Shown piece after piece: positions 25,183 through 34,010 of a stretch of DNA of 64,000 nt. The notes under the pieces are model-generated. The model saw nothing but the letters and a program-made list of their open reading frames with translations. It was not told where the DNA came from and did not search any database. Source of the DNA: Bacterioplanoides sp965200585 (GTDB lineage Bacteria; Pseudomonadota; Gammaproteobacteria; Pseudomonadales; Oceanobacteraceae); assembly GCF_965200585.1 (NCBI RefSeq), contig NZ_OZ241361.1. One strand, given 5' to 3'. The translations under genes were made by a program, and so were the position numbers. Numbering within the stretch: the first letter of the stretch is position 1; every line of letters begins with the position of its first letter.

Positions 25183-26493
25183 ATGGAAAGCTTACTCCGT
25201 CTCTGGAATGACACTGGTATTGCTCATATCGAGCCAGGCCAGGCGTTTATGATGCTGGTAGCCTTCGGTATGTTGTATCTGGCTATCAAAAAAGGCTTTG
25301 AGCCACTGCTGCTGTTGCCGATCGCTGTTGGTACTCTGATGGTTAACATCCCGAGTGCTGGTATGGGCTGGTCGGCGGCTGAAGCGGCAATCCGCTCTGC
25401 TGATCCTAAAGTGTTGGCTGAATTTGCTGAGCTGTTTGGCATTGCCGCTAACTCGACCATGGATCAGGTATTTGCTGCGTATAAAGAAGCTTATGAAGTT
25501 CAGGGTTTGTTATACAAAAAAGCCGTCGCATTAGGTTCTGCGCTGGGCTTTGATAACGGCATGCTATATGTGTTCTACAGCATGACGATTGCCAGTGGTG
25601 TTGCACCGCTGCTGATCTTCATGGGTGTTGGCGCAATGACTGACTTCGGCCCTCTGCTGGCAAACCCAAAAACACTGCTGTTAGGTGCGGCGGCTCAGTT
25701 CGGTATCTTCGGTACCGTTGCTGGTGCGGTGCTGCTGACTGACGCAGGACTGATGGACTTCACCGTTCAGCAGGCAGCAGCGATTGGTATTATTGGTGGT
25801 GCTGATGGCCCGACTTCGATCTTTATTGCATCGAAACTGGCGCCTGAACTGCTGGGTGCAATTGCTGTAGCGGCATATTCATACATGGCTCTGGTTCCTC
25901 TGATTCAGCCGCCAATTATGAAAGCACTGACCTCAGAATCTGAGCGTCAGATCGCCATGAGCCAGCTGCGTACTGTGACCAAAGGCGAGAAGATTGTCTT
26001 CCCAATTGCGGTACTGGTACTGGTAGCGATTCTGTTGCCATCCGCAGCACCTCTGCTGGGTATGTTCTGCTTCGGTAACCTGATGAAAGAGTCGGGTGTG
26101 GTTGAGCGTCTGAGCGACACTGCACAAAATGCTCTGATCAACGTCGTGACTATCTTCTTAGGTCTGTCCGTTGGCTACAAAATGAGCTCCGATGCTTTCC
26201 TGAATGGCAGCACGCTGGCGATTATCGTTCTGGGTCTGGTTGCCTTTATGGTCGGTACTGCTGCGGGCGTGATCATGGCGAAAATCATGAACAAGCTGAG
26301 CAAAGATCCAATTAACCCGTTAATCGGTTCAGCAGGTGTATCTGCGGTACCAATGGCGGCGCGTGTATCTAACAAAGTGGGTCTGGAAGCTAACAGCCAG
26401 AACTTCCTGCTGATGCATGCCATGGGTCCAAACGTTGCGGGTGTAATTGGTTCTGCAGTAGCAGCCGGTGTGATGATCAGCTTCTTCGGCTAA
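25183..26493 (+). CDS. oadB: Sodium ion-translocating decarboxylase beta subunit
   Basis: A 436-residue membrane protein with many helices and the family motif GGADGPTSIF. It decarboxylates carboxybiotin and pumps Na+ out of the cell. It starts 14 bp after oadA with AGGAGG in the gap, and a strong terminator follows the gene, so oadGAB is one operon. Together these give a primary sodium pump driven by oxaloacetate decarboxylation, which fits a marine lifestyle. Confidence 0.95.
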   Translation: MESLLRLWNDTGIAHIEPGQAFMMLVAFGMLYLAIKKGFEPLLLLPIAVGTLMVNIPSAGMGWSAAEAAIRSADPKVLAEFAELFGIAANSTMDQVFAAYKEAYEVQGLLYKKAVALGSALGFDNGMLYVFYSMTIASGVAPLLIFMGVGAMTDFGPLLANPKTLLLGAAAQFGIFGTVAGAVLLTDAGLMDFTVQQAAAIGIIGGADGPTSIFIASKLAPELLGAIAVAAYSYMALVPLIQPPIMKALTSESERQIAMSQLRTVTKGEKIVFPIAVLVLVAILLPSAAPLLGMFCFGNLMKESGVVERLSDTAQNALINVVTIFLGLSVGYKMSSDAFLNGSTLAIIVLGLVAFMVGTAAGVIMAKIMNKLSKDPINPLIGSAGVSAVPMAARVSNKVGLEANSQNFLLMHAMGPNVAGVIGSAVAAGVMISFFG

Positions 26494-26515
26494 TCTGACA
26501 CCTCGCTAAACGTAA

Positions 26516-26548
26516 AACGCCGCATTGGAAACAATGCGGCGTTTTTGT
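26516..26548 (+). terminator. Terminator after oadB
   Basis: A 12-bp stem (AACGCCGCATTG/CAATGCGGCGTT) with a GAAA tetraloop and a T-run. It lies just before the convergent DUF2956 gene and may serve both. Confidence 0.9.
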
Positions 26549-26550
26549 TT

Positions 26551-26883
26551 TCAGGCTTTCAATAATTCAAAAACAATAAATCCCACCCAGCTCAGTCCTA
26601 ATAAAATCCAGGGTAATAAGCCTGAATTGTTAGCTTTCTTTTCTGACGTTGGCTGAATATCCGTTTTTTCCTTCGCTTTTAATTCCTGCTTACGCTGTTT
26701 ATCCCGTTCCCGAGCTTTTTGTTTTTCGCGCTTTTTATATTCGGCGATACCTTTTTCAATCCCCTGGGCGATTAATTTTGTCTGCTCTTTGGTTTGCCCG
26801 GGTTTCTGGGTGCCTCTGGCGACCTTCAGAGCCTCGGTTTTGGTTTGGTCAGATATTGCGTTTTTTGGTTGTTTTTTAGCCAT
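26551..26883 (-). CDS. DUF2956 family protein
   Basis: A 110-residue protein with the conserved DUF2956 head (ALKVARGTQKPGQTKEQTKL), a long lysine/arginine-rich coiled segment (about 48-75) and one C-terminal membrane helix (about 90-108). Function is unknown. The topology suggests a basic cytoplasmic domain tethered to the inner membrane. It converges with oadB and is divergent from dnaE. Confidence 0.75.
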   Translation of the reverse strand: MAKKQPKNAISDQTKTEALKVARGTQKPGQTKEQTKLIAQGIEKGIAEYKKREKQKARERDKQRKQELKAKEKTDIQPTSEKKANNSGLLPWILLGLSWVGFIVFELLKA

Positions 26884-26993
26884 TTGGGAATCATGGGTCT
26901 GCTGCTGAATCTGGGCTTTGAGTGTGCCATTAGCTTGTGAATATCGCTACAATAGAGCCCATATTATTACCCTCTAGCTAAGCGCCTTATCTG

Positions 26994-29900
26994 ATGACCC
27001 AGACCTTTGTCCACCTTCGTGTCCATTCTGAATTCTCCTTGTACGACAGTACGGTGCGGGTGAAAAAGCTGTTATCAACAGCCGAAAGCATGGGGATGCC
27101 TGCGGTTGCTCTGACAGACCAAGCCAATATGTATGCGTTGGTGAAGTTCTACAAAGGAGCGCTGGGCAGTGGTATTAAGCCAGTTCTGGGTGCCGATTTA
27201 TGGCTTGAGAATGAAGAAGATATCCATGCGCCATTCCGGATAACCGCTCTGTGTCAGACTCCGGATGGCTACCTGGGGCTGCGTGAGCTGATTTCCCGTG
27301 GCTTTATGGATAACCAGCACTTCGATAAAGCCATCATCAAAAAAGAGTGGTTATTTGAGCAGCATAACGGTCTGATTGTGTTAGCCGGTGCCCGTGAGGG
27401 CGATATTGGTCAGCGTATTCTGAAAGGTGATTTAGAGGGTGCAGAAGCCTTAGCAGCAGACTATCTGCGTGTATTTGGTGATCGTTTTTATTACGAGGTA
27501 CAACGTACCGGCCGTCAGGGTGATGAATCGGTTGTGAAAGCGGGCAAGATGTTAGGCGGCAAGCTCGGTATTCCTCTGGTGGCGACCAACGATGTACGTT
27601 TCTTGGCCGCCGATGATTTTGAAGCCCACGAAACCCGGGTTTCTATCGGCCAGGGTTATGCGTTGGGAGATAAACGTCGCCCACGGGAGTACAGCAATCA
27701 GCAATACTTCCGCAGCGCTGAGGAAATGGCAGAGTTATTTGCCGATATTCCGTCGGCCATTGAAAATAGCGTTGAAATTGCCCGCCGTTGTTCAGTTGAA
27801 GTATTGCTGGGTAAATATTTCTTGCCGGATTATCCGATTCCGGAAGGCATGGATGAAGATGACTTTTTCCGCAAAATCTCCGAAGTGGGTTTGCAGGAAC
27901 GACTGGAATTTATTTTCTCCGATCTTGACCCGAACTCCCCAGAATTTGCTGAAAAACGAAAGCCCTACGATGAACGTTTAAAATTCGAGCTGGATATTAT
28001 TATCCAGATGGGATTCCCGGGTTATTTCCTGATCGTAATGGACTTTATTCAGTGGGCTAAAGATCACAATATTCCGGTTGGCCCGGGGCGGGGTTCCGGT
28101 GCCGGTTCATTGGTGGCTTATGCACAAAAGATTACCGACCTGGATCCACTTGAATACGACTTACTGTTCGAACGATTCCTGAACCCGGAACGGGTCTCCA
28201 TGCCCGACTTTGATATCGACTTCTGCATGGAAGACCGTGAAAAAGTCATCTCCTACGTGGCGGATAACTACGGTCGTGAAGCGGTATCGCAGATTGTGAC
28301 GTTTGGCACCATGGCGGCCAAAGCGGTGGTGCGTGACGTAGCACGGGCGCAGGGTAAGTCGTTCGGTTTAGCCGATAAATTATCCAAATTAATTCCCGGC
28401 GACCCAGGTATGACGCTGGAAAAAGCGTTAAAAGTGGAGCCCGCGCTTGGCGAGTTTTTAAACGACGATGACGAAGCCCAGGAAATCTGGGAAATGGCGT
28501 TAAAACTCGAAGGTATTGCCCGACAAACCGGTAAACACGCCGGTGGTGTGGTAATTGCGCCAACCAAATTAACCGACTTCTCAGCCACCGCCTGTGAACC
28601 GGGCGGTGCTGGTTTGGTGACTCAGTTTGATAAAAATGACGTTGAAGAAGCGGGTCTGGTTAAGTTCGACTTTTTGGGCCTGCGTACGTTAACCATTATC
28701 GACTGGGCATTAAAAACTATTAATCGTATTCGTGCTAAAGACAATCTTGAGCCGATTCGGGTGGAAGAAATTCCACTGGATGATAAACCCTCGATTGAGT
28801 ACTTAAAAACCGCACAAACCACCGCGGTGTTCCAGCTGGAATCCCGGGGTATGAAAGATCTGGTACGGCGTCTGCAACCGGATAATCTGGAAGACATGAT
28901 TGCACTGGTGGCGCTGTTCCGTCCGGGGCCATTGGAATCCGGCATGGTGGATGACTTTATTAACCGGAAACACGGCCGGGCTGAAGTCGCTTATCCACAT
29001 CCGGACTTCCAGCACGAAAGTTTAAAACCCATTCTGGAACCGACCTACGGCGTCATTGTTTACCAGGAACAGGTGATGCAGATCGCCCAGACACTGGCTG
29101 GCTACACGCTGGGCGGCGCGGATATGTTGCGTCGGGCGATGGGTAAGAAAAAGCCGGAAGAAATGGCCAAACAGCGGGAAACCTTCCGCGAAGGGGCGAT
29201 TTCGGTTGGGGTTGATCCAGACCTGGCGATGAAGATTTTTGACCTGGTGGAAAAATTCGCAGGCTACGGTTTTAACAAATCTCACTCGGCGGCTTATGCG
29301 GTGGTTTCTTATCACACGCTGTGGCTGAAAAAACATTACCCGGCGCCGTTTATGGCAGCGGTAATGACTTCGGATATGCAAAACACCGATAAGGTGGTGG
29401 GCTTTATTGAAGAATGCCGTGAGATGGAATTAGAACTGGTATTGCCCAATGTGAACCAGTCGGAGTTTGGTTTTACCGTGAATGATGCCGGTGCCATTGT
29501 GTATGGTTTAGGCGCGGTAAAAGGTGCCGGTGAAGGCCCGGTCGAAGCCATTACTGAGGCACGTGCTGAGGGTGGTGAATTTAAGGATTTATTCGATTTT
29601 TGTGAGCGTTGTGATTCCAAACGAATTAATAAACGTGTGTTAGAAGCACTGGTACGTTGTGGTGCGTTTGATTGCTTTGGTGAAGACCGCGCCATTTTAA
29701 TGGCCAGCATTGAAGATGCGGTTAAAGCGGCTGGGCAGAGTGCCGCTAATGAAGCGGCGGGCATGATGGATTTATTTGGTGAAGTGGAAGCGGAAGTTGC
29801 ACACGAAACCGACCCTTATGAGCGCCACCGCCGCCTGCGCAAATGGACCTTAAAAGAACGCTTACAAGGTGAAAAAGACACGCTGGGTTTATACGTTACC

Positions 29901-30485
29901 GGCCATCCGTTTGATGAATATGAAAAAGAAGTTCGCCAGTTAGTACCCACCAAGCTGTCGCATATTCAGGAAGGTAAAGGGACACAAAAACTCACCGGCC
30001 TGGTGGTGGATATGCGGGTGATGAAAAACAAACGCGGCGACAATATGTGTTTTGTTACCCTGGACGACCGCTCAGGCCGGATGGAAGTTGCCCTGTTTGC
30101 GGATGTCTATGAAGAAGTACGCGAAGTGGTTGCCAAAGATAAAGTGCTGGTGGTGGAAGCCCAGGTGAGCCACGACGATTATTCCGGTGGTTTAAAAGCC
30201 ACGGGCCGCAGTGCAATGGAAATCAGTCAGGCGCGCTTAAGCTTTGCCAAATCACTGCGTATTCGTGTTGATAATGACAAGGCCACGGATTTATTGTGCA
30301 AACAATTGCAGCAAAAATTAGTACCACTGGAAAATGGTTGTCCGGTGGTGCTGGATTTCCATAACGAAGTGGCACGCTGCGATATTCAGTTGGCGGATCA
30401 CTGGCGGATTAATCCAACCGATGACCAATTGCTGCAGCTGAAATATGAGTTTGGTGAAGATGCCGTCGAGCTGCTGTTTAACTGA
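26994..30485 (+). CDS. dnaE: DNA polymerase III alpha subunit
   Basis: A 1163-residue replicative polymerase of the normal DnaE1 length. The PHP domain is at the start (HLRVHSEFSLYDS), then palm and fingers with PGRGSGAGSLVAY and the catalytic aspartates of PDFDIDFC, a helix-hairpin-helix region with GYGFNKSHSAAY, and a C-terminal OB fold (about 985-1060). It polymerises the chromosome as part of the Pol III core. The 3-prime end overlaps tilS; in E. coli and Pseudomonas accA follows instead. Confidence 0.97.
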   Translation: MTQTFVHLRVHSEFSLYDSTVRVKKLLSTAESMGMPAVALTDQANMYALVKFYKGALGSGIKPVLGADLWLENEEDIHAPFRITALCQTPDGYLGLRELISRGFMDNQHFDKAIIKKEWLFEQHNGLIVLAGAREGDIGQRILKGDLEGAEALAADYLRVFGDRFYYEVQRTGRQGDESVVKAGKMLGGKLGIPLVATNDVRFLAADDFEAHETRVSIGQGYALGDKRRPREYSNQQYFRSAEEMAELFADIPSAIENSVEIARRCSVEVLLGKYFLPDYPIPEGMDEDDFFRKISEVGLQERLEFIFSDLDPNSPEFAEKRKPYDERLKFELDIIIQMGFPGYFLIVMDFIQWAKDHNIPVGPGRGSGAGSLVAYAQKITDLDPLEYDLLFERFLNPERVSMPDFDIDFCMEDREKVISYVADNYGREAVSQIVTFGTMAAKAVVRDVARAQGKSFGLADKLSKLIPGDPGMTLEKALKVEPALGEFLNDDDEAQEIWEMALKLEGIARQTGKHAGGVVIAPTKLTDFSATACEPGGAGLVTQFDKNDVEEAGLVKFDFLGLRTLTIIDWALKTINRIRAKDNLEPIRVEEIPLDDKPSIEYLKTAQTTAVFQLESRGMKDLVRRLQPDNLEDMIALVALFRPGPLESGMVDDFINRKHGRAEVAYPHPDFQHESLKPILEPTYGVIVYQEQVMQIAQTLAGYTLGGADMLRRAMGKKKPEEMAKQRETFREGAISVGVDPDLAMKIFDLVEKFAGYGFNKSHSAAYAVVSYHTLWLKKHYPAPFMAAVMTSDMQNTDKVVGFIEECREMELELVLPNVNQSEFGFTVNDAGAIVYGLGAVKGAGEGPVEAITEARAEGGEFKDLFDFCERCDSKRINKRVLEALVRCGAFDCFGEDRAILMASIEDAVKAAGQSAANEAAGMMDLFGEVEAEVAHETDPYERHRRLRKWTLKERLQGEKDTLGLYVTGHPFDEYEKEVRQLVPTKLSHIQEGKGTQKLTGLVVDMRVMKNKRGDNMCFVTLDDRSGRMEVALFADVYEEVREVVAKDKVLVVEAQVSHDDYSGGLKATGRSAMEISQARLSFAKSLRIRVDNDKATDLLCKQLQQKLVPLENGCPVVLDFHNEVARCDIQLADHWRINPTDDQLLQLKYEFGEDAVELLFN

Positions 30486-31863
30486 CGCCATTGAAGCCGC
30501 ACTAGGGGAGTATCCGGCGGATAAAACCCTTTGGCTGGCACTTAGTGGTGGTCTGGATTCTGTGGCCTTGTTGCATCGGTTAGCAACATTGCCACAATAC
30601 CAGACAAGAATAAAACAGGGCCGACTCAAAGCCATTCATATACACCATGGTTTATCCGATCATGCTGATGAATGGCTAAGTTTTTGTCGACAATTCTGTG
30701 CAGCATTAACGATTCCGTTTTATGCCGAAAAAATCACCCTGAATAATCACCATAATAATATTGAGCAACAGGCGCGCGATACTCGTTATCAGGTTTTTAG
30801 CCAGTATGTATTGGATGGTGAATATTTATTAACAGCACATCATGCTGATGATCAGATCGAAACATTTTTTTTGCGATTATTACGTGGTGCTGGCTTGGAT
30901 GGTTTGGCAAGCATTCCGCTACAACGTCAACATTTACACTTCACAATTGTCCGGCCATTGTTAGGTTGCAGCCGTGCTCAACTGCTGGAATATGCGCAGC
31001 AACAGCAACTCCATTGGGTTGAGGATGAATCCAATCAGGATACCCGGTTTGATCGTAACTGGTGGCGGCAAGAATTATTGCCGCGTTTATGGCAAAAATT
31101 TCCCGGGCGTAAAGCCGCCGTATTACGCTCTCTGGCGCAATTGCAGCAAGACCAGCACACCCTGAAGTATTTATTAAATGAGAAGCTGGAAGCGTGCCAG
31201 CAGCCATGTTGCTGGCCCAATAGCAAAAATCGCTATCTGGATTTAACAATATTTAATGCCCAGCCGCCTGAATTACAGGCTTATATTATTCGTAACTGGT
31301 TACAACAAGAGGCGATAGCCTGCCCAGCGGCCATCCGCTTGCAGCAATTTTGTGTGTCTCTGGCTATGGCTAAAGATGATAAACACCCGCAGTTAGTATT
31401 GGGTGATTGGGTATTACAACGGTTTCAGATGGGTCTGTATCTGCGTACGGCGCGAGTAGCAACACATAAAGACACCACACTGGTGATTCCATCGAGCGAT
31501 AGCAATACCGATAACACCAACACCAGCACCAACAACAGCGATATCAAACAGTTGAAGTGGTTTGGAGGCGTGATTGCTCTACAGGAGTCGCAGGATCACT
31601 CTCCTGGCCAGCAAAGTATTAAGCCGGGCAGTTATCGGGTTTTGCCTGCTTCACGCTGTAATGGACGTACTCTGCAACCACAGGGGCGGCCACATAAAAC
31701 GCTGAAACATATCTGGCAGGAGAATCAGGTTCCGTTGTGGTTGCGAGCTGATTGGCCATGTTTGCTGAATTCGCAAGGGGAGCTGGTGGCTGTGATAGGA
31801 TTGGTGGTCGCTCAATCATATTATTCAGACTCAGGTCGAGCGCTGTATTGGAGAACAAAATGA
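30445..31863 (+). CDS. tilS: tRNA(Ile)-lysidine synthase
   Basis: A 472-residue enzyme that converts C34 of the CAU-anticodon isoleucine tRNA to lysidine. The N-type ATP pyrophosphatase domain has the PP-loop SGGLDS (about 34-39), HHGLS and TAHHADDQIETFFLRL; a C-terminal RNA-binding domain follows. It is about 40 residues longer than E. coli TilS because of a Ser/Thr/Asn/Asp low-complexity loop near residue 355. The ATG lies inside dnaE (41-bp overlap); an ATG at 30460 is an equal alternative. Its stop overlaps the next start (ATGA). Confidence 0.93.
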   Translation: MSLVKMPSSCCLTDAIEAALGEYPADKTLWLALSGGLDSVALLHRLATLPQYQTRIKQGRLKAIHIHHGLSDHADEWLSFCRQFCAALTIPFYAEKITLNNHHNNIEQQARDTRYQVFSQYVLDGEYLLTAHHADDQIETFFLRLLRGAGLDGLASIPLQRQHLHFTIVRPLLGCSRAQLLEYAQQQQLHWVEDESNQDTRFDRNWWRQELLPRLWQKFPGRKAAVLRSLAQLQQDQHTLKYLLNEKLEACQQPCCWPNSKNRYLDLTIFNAQPPELQAYIIRNWLQQEAIACPAAIRLQQFCVSLAMAKDDKHPQLVLGDWVLQRFQMGLYLRTARVATHKDTTLVIPSSDSNTDNTNTSTNNSDIKQLKWFGGVIALQESQDHSPGQQSIKPGSYRVLPASRCNGRTLQPQGRPHKTLKHIWQENQVPLWLRADWPCLLNSQGELVAVIGLVVAQSYYSDSGRALYWRTK

Positions 31864-32300
31864 AAAACAGGTTATTAAACCTTGTGGTTGTTACGCTGTG
31901 TTTAACCTTGCTTCCGGCTATGGCACAGGCGTTATCTGTGTATCAGGTGAATGCGGTGATGACCTACGGCGGGCAGTTAAAAGCGGACGCAGCTTTTGTA
32001 ATTCTGGAAAACGATACCAGTCGTTACGAAGAGCATGGCAAGGGTGGTTACAGTTTGGTGTTATCTGTGCAGGAAAATGCCGCTGGCAGTTATACCGTCA
32101 ATGCTCAGGTTTATGCTGATCAGGGTAAAGGCCAGGAATTATTGGCAACGCCCAGTGTGACACTGGAAAAACAACAACCGGCTTCCGTTACTTTCGACTC
32201 GGATGTGGTTGGCCGTGTTGAACTGCAGCTCACACTGGTCGAGCATGCAGAAGTGGATGATGCCGAGTTGAAGGACTGCAAGTACGTCGAATGCGAATAA
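31860..32300 (+). CDS. Periplasmic protein of unknown function
   Basis: A 146-residue protein with a clear signal peptide (LLNLVVVTLCLTLLPAMAQA) and a mature part predicted as a beta sandwich. It ends in a two-cysteine tail (CKYVEC) that could form a disulfide. No family recognised. The ATG overlaps the tilS stop, with GGAGAAC upstream. The stop overlaps the next lipoprotein gene by 10 nt, so the two envelope proteins are translated together and may cooperate. Confidence 0.65.
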   Translation: MKNRLLNLVVVTLCLTLLPAMAQALSVYQVNAVMTYGGQLKADAAFVILENDTSRYEEHGKGGYSLVLSVQENAAGSYTVNAQVYADQGKGQELLATPSVTLEKQQPASVTFDSDVVGRVELQLTLVEHAEVDDAELKDCKYVECE

Positions 32301-32779
32301 TACCCCGGACAGCAGTCATCCGCTGGATGATTGGCTTGCTTATATTATTGCTGTTATCGGCTTGTGAAGATTCACAACAGCCGATATTGCGTGGCGTTAA
32401 GCAAACCATTGACCGTGTGCTTGAGACACCGGCAACCGAGCAAAATGTGGAGCAGAGTAATGACCAGGAAGTCACTGCAGAATCTGAAAAGCAGCCGCTG
32501 AATCTTAATATTCCGGATGATATTCTATCAGGAGAAATGCCCGACATTGGTCATGAGCCGGTATGGGGGCCAAACAAGCAGAAAAGTAAAACCGCGATCT
32601 TGGATCAGTATCGTGTGCTGCCTGATTTATTTGATACGGCTCCCAGCGATGATGAATCAACGATGGGGGTTTCCGGAAAACTTCATTGGGATGAAACAGA
32701 AGAAGAGCTCGATGAAACGATTCCACGCTTGCGTGATATTAAGGGCGCTGAGTTGGAAATATCGGTAAAAACGCGCTAA
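32291..32779 (+). CDS. Predicted lipoprotein of unknown function
   Basis: A 162-residue protein with a lipobox L-L-S-A-C (lipidated Cys25) behind a hydrophobic segment. The mature part is acidic and probably disordered (DQEVTAESEKQP) with a W/D/E-rich C-terminal half. The residue after the cysteine is Glu, so outer-membrane sorting is expected. No family recognised. Last gene of the dnaE-tilS-envelope run. Confidence 0.6.
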   Translation: MRIIPRTAVIRWMIGLLILLLLSACEDSQQPILRGVKQTIDRVLETPATEQNVEQSNDQEVTAESEKQPLNLNIPDDILSGEMPDIGHEPVWGPNKQKSKTAILDQYRVLPDLFDTAPSDDESTMGVSGKLHWDETEEELDETIPRLRDIKGAELEISVKTR

Positions 32780-32838
32780 ATCCATGTCATGTGGTATAGA
32801 GACACAGAGCACAGGCATATAGAACATAGGCACTGTAT

Positions 32839-33138
32839 ATGAGAATTTCACAATCACAGGCACAAAAAATTCGCGAAATCGCGGAGAGCGTATTGGGTAG
32901 CTCGGTACAGGTTTGGCTTTTTGGCTCACGCGTTGATGATTCGGCTTCCGGCGGTGATATTGATTTGTTGATTTCGACCAATCAGGTTGTTGAATCTCCA
33001 GCCCAGTTGTCTGGTCGACTGACCGTTGCGGTTATGCGTTTATTTTATGGGCGTAAAGTTGATATTTTGTTAGAAGCTCCAAATCTGAAGCACCAGTCAA
33101 TTCACGATATCGCCAAAAAACAAGGAGTGCTGCTATGA
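32839..33138 (+). CDS. MNT-type nucleotidyltransferase (antitoxin of HEPN pair)
   Basis: A 99-residue minimal nucleotidyltransferase with the GS...DxD motif (GSRVDDSASGGDIDLL) and a third acidic residue in KVDILLE. In MNT-HEPN systems such as MntA-HepT of Shewanella, this enzyme adds AMP to a tyrosine of the HEPN toxin and silences it. The next gene is a HEPN protein overlapping by 4 nt. Naming it mntA would need closer comparison. Confidence 0.8.
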   Translation: MRISQSQAQKIREIAESVLGSSVQVWLFGSRVDDSASGGDIDLLISTNQVVESPAQLSGRLTVAVMRLFYGRKVDILLEAPNLKHQSIHDIAKKQGVLL

Positions 33139-33614
33139 CCATGGATGAAGGCCTGCGTCAACGCTTGTTATTTTTGATTCGGGTGATTGAAAAAGAGCAG
33201 GGCTATTTATCGTATTCCTGTAACAAATTATTTGCTGAGTCTGAGGTGTTAACCTCTCAACAGATGCTGGCGATTCAGGGAAATCCGGAGTCATGTGAAA
33301 CATTGGAAGCATTTGTCAGCCGCTTTTGCCGATTGCAGGATAATATTGGAGACAAATTATTAATCAGTTGGATGAAAGCAGTACAAGAGAAGCCTGGTAC
33401 TTTTATTGATAACCTCGATCGGGCAGAAAAACTGGGGTTATTACTCAGTGCGGATTCCTGGGTTATGTTGCGACAAAGTCGCAACAAGATGATCCACGAA
33501 TATATTGAAGACATCCATGAATTAACAGACGCTGTGAATATGGCTAAGCAGGGGATTGAGCTGTTAACAGACTTTGCTGAAAAACTAATAGCTGATGTTC
33601 GTAAGCGGCTTTAG
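33135..33614 (+). CDS. HEPN domain toxin (RNase), partner of MNT protein
   Basis: A 159-residue all-helical protein with RNKMIHEY near residue 116-123, an exact match to the R-x4-H-x-Y motif of active HepT-type HEPN RNases. The tyrosine is the known AMPylation target in HepT. It starts within the MNT stop codon. Together they form a type VII-like toxin-antitoxin module. Two copies of the palindrome CTGTTAACAG lie at its 3-prime end. A host-defence role is possible but not shown. Confidence 0.8.
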   Translation: MTMDEGLRQRLLFLIRVIEKEQGYLSYSCNKLFAESEVLTSQQMLAIQGNPESCETLEAFVSRFCRLQDNIGDKLLISWMKAVQEKPGTFIDNLDRAEKLGLLLSADSWVMLRQSRNKMIHEYIEDIHELTDAVNMAKQGIELLTDFAEKLIADVRKRL

Positions 33615-33632
33615 CTTAAAAGCTGTTAACAG
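33561..33632. repeat. Two CTGTTAACAG palindromes 62 bp apart
   Basis: Positions 33561-33570 (inside the HEPN gene) and 33623-33632 (between HEPN and yacL). Both are embedded in a longer shared stretch, AGCTGTTAACAGAC. The second, read leftwards as AGGGTCTGTTAACAGC, resembles the terminal repeat of the 10.9-kb palindromic element. Confidence 0.4.
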
Positions 33633-33635
33633 ACC

Positions 33636-34010
33636 CTAAGAACAAAACTCCAGCCAGGCGATTAATAAGGCTTCAAAATCATCGAGGCCACAACCCGCAA
33701 CTTCTTCGCTGTCGTAAAAACTCAGGCCTTCTGCATCCATTTGCTCGGTGCTGTCTGAGTCGAGGTTGTTGACCAGACTGTTGGCTTTAATTTCAGCTTC
33801 GTCTTTATTCAGTGTCAGGCGAAATTCTTTACCGTCTACATCCAGTTCCAGAAAAATACCATCACGGATTTCGGCAATATTATGCAGCAGACCATTTACC
33901 CGCTCCGTATCGCTGCCGATTTCATCACTTAACCAGCGGCCAATGGCCGCTTGTTCCATGGATAATTCAGCAACCGGGCCACGTGCGCCGTGGTAAAACT
34001 GATATTCCAT
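33636..34010 (-). CDS. yacL: YacL family (UPF0231) protein
   Basis: A 124-residue acidic protein resembling E. coli YacL: MEYQFYHG start, LSMEQAAIGRWLSDE and C-terminal SFYDSEEVAGCGLDDFEALL. Function unknown. Its ATG overlaps the rnt stop (TGATG), indicating translational coupling in a pyrC-rnt-yacL operon. Confidence 0.72.
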   Translation of the reverse strand: MEYQFYHGARGPVAELSMEQAAIGRWLSDEIGSDTERVNGLLHNIAEIRDGIFLELDVDGKEFRLTLNKDEAEIKANSLVNNLDSDSTEQMDAEGLSFYDSEEVAGCGLDDFEALLIAWLEFCS

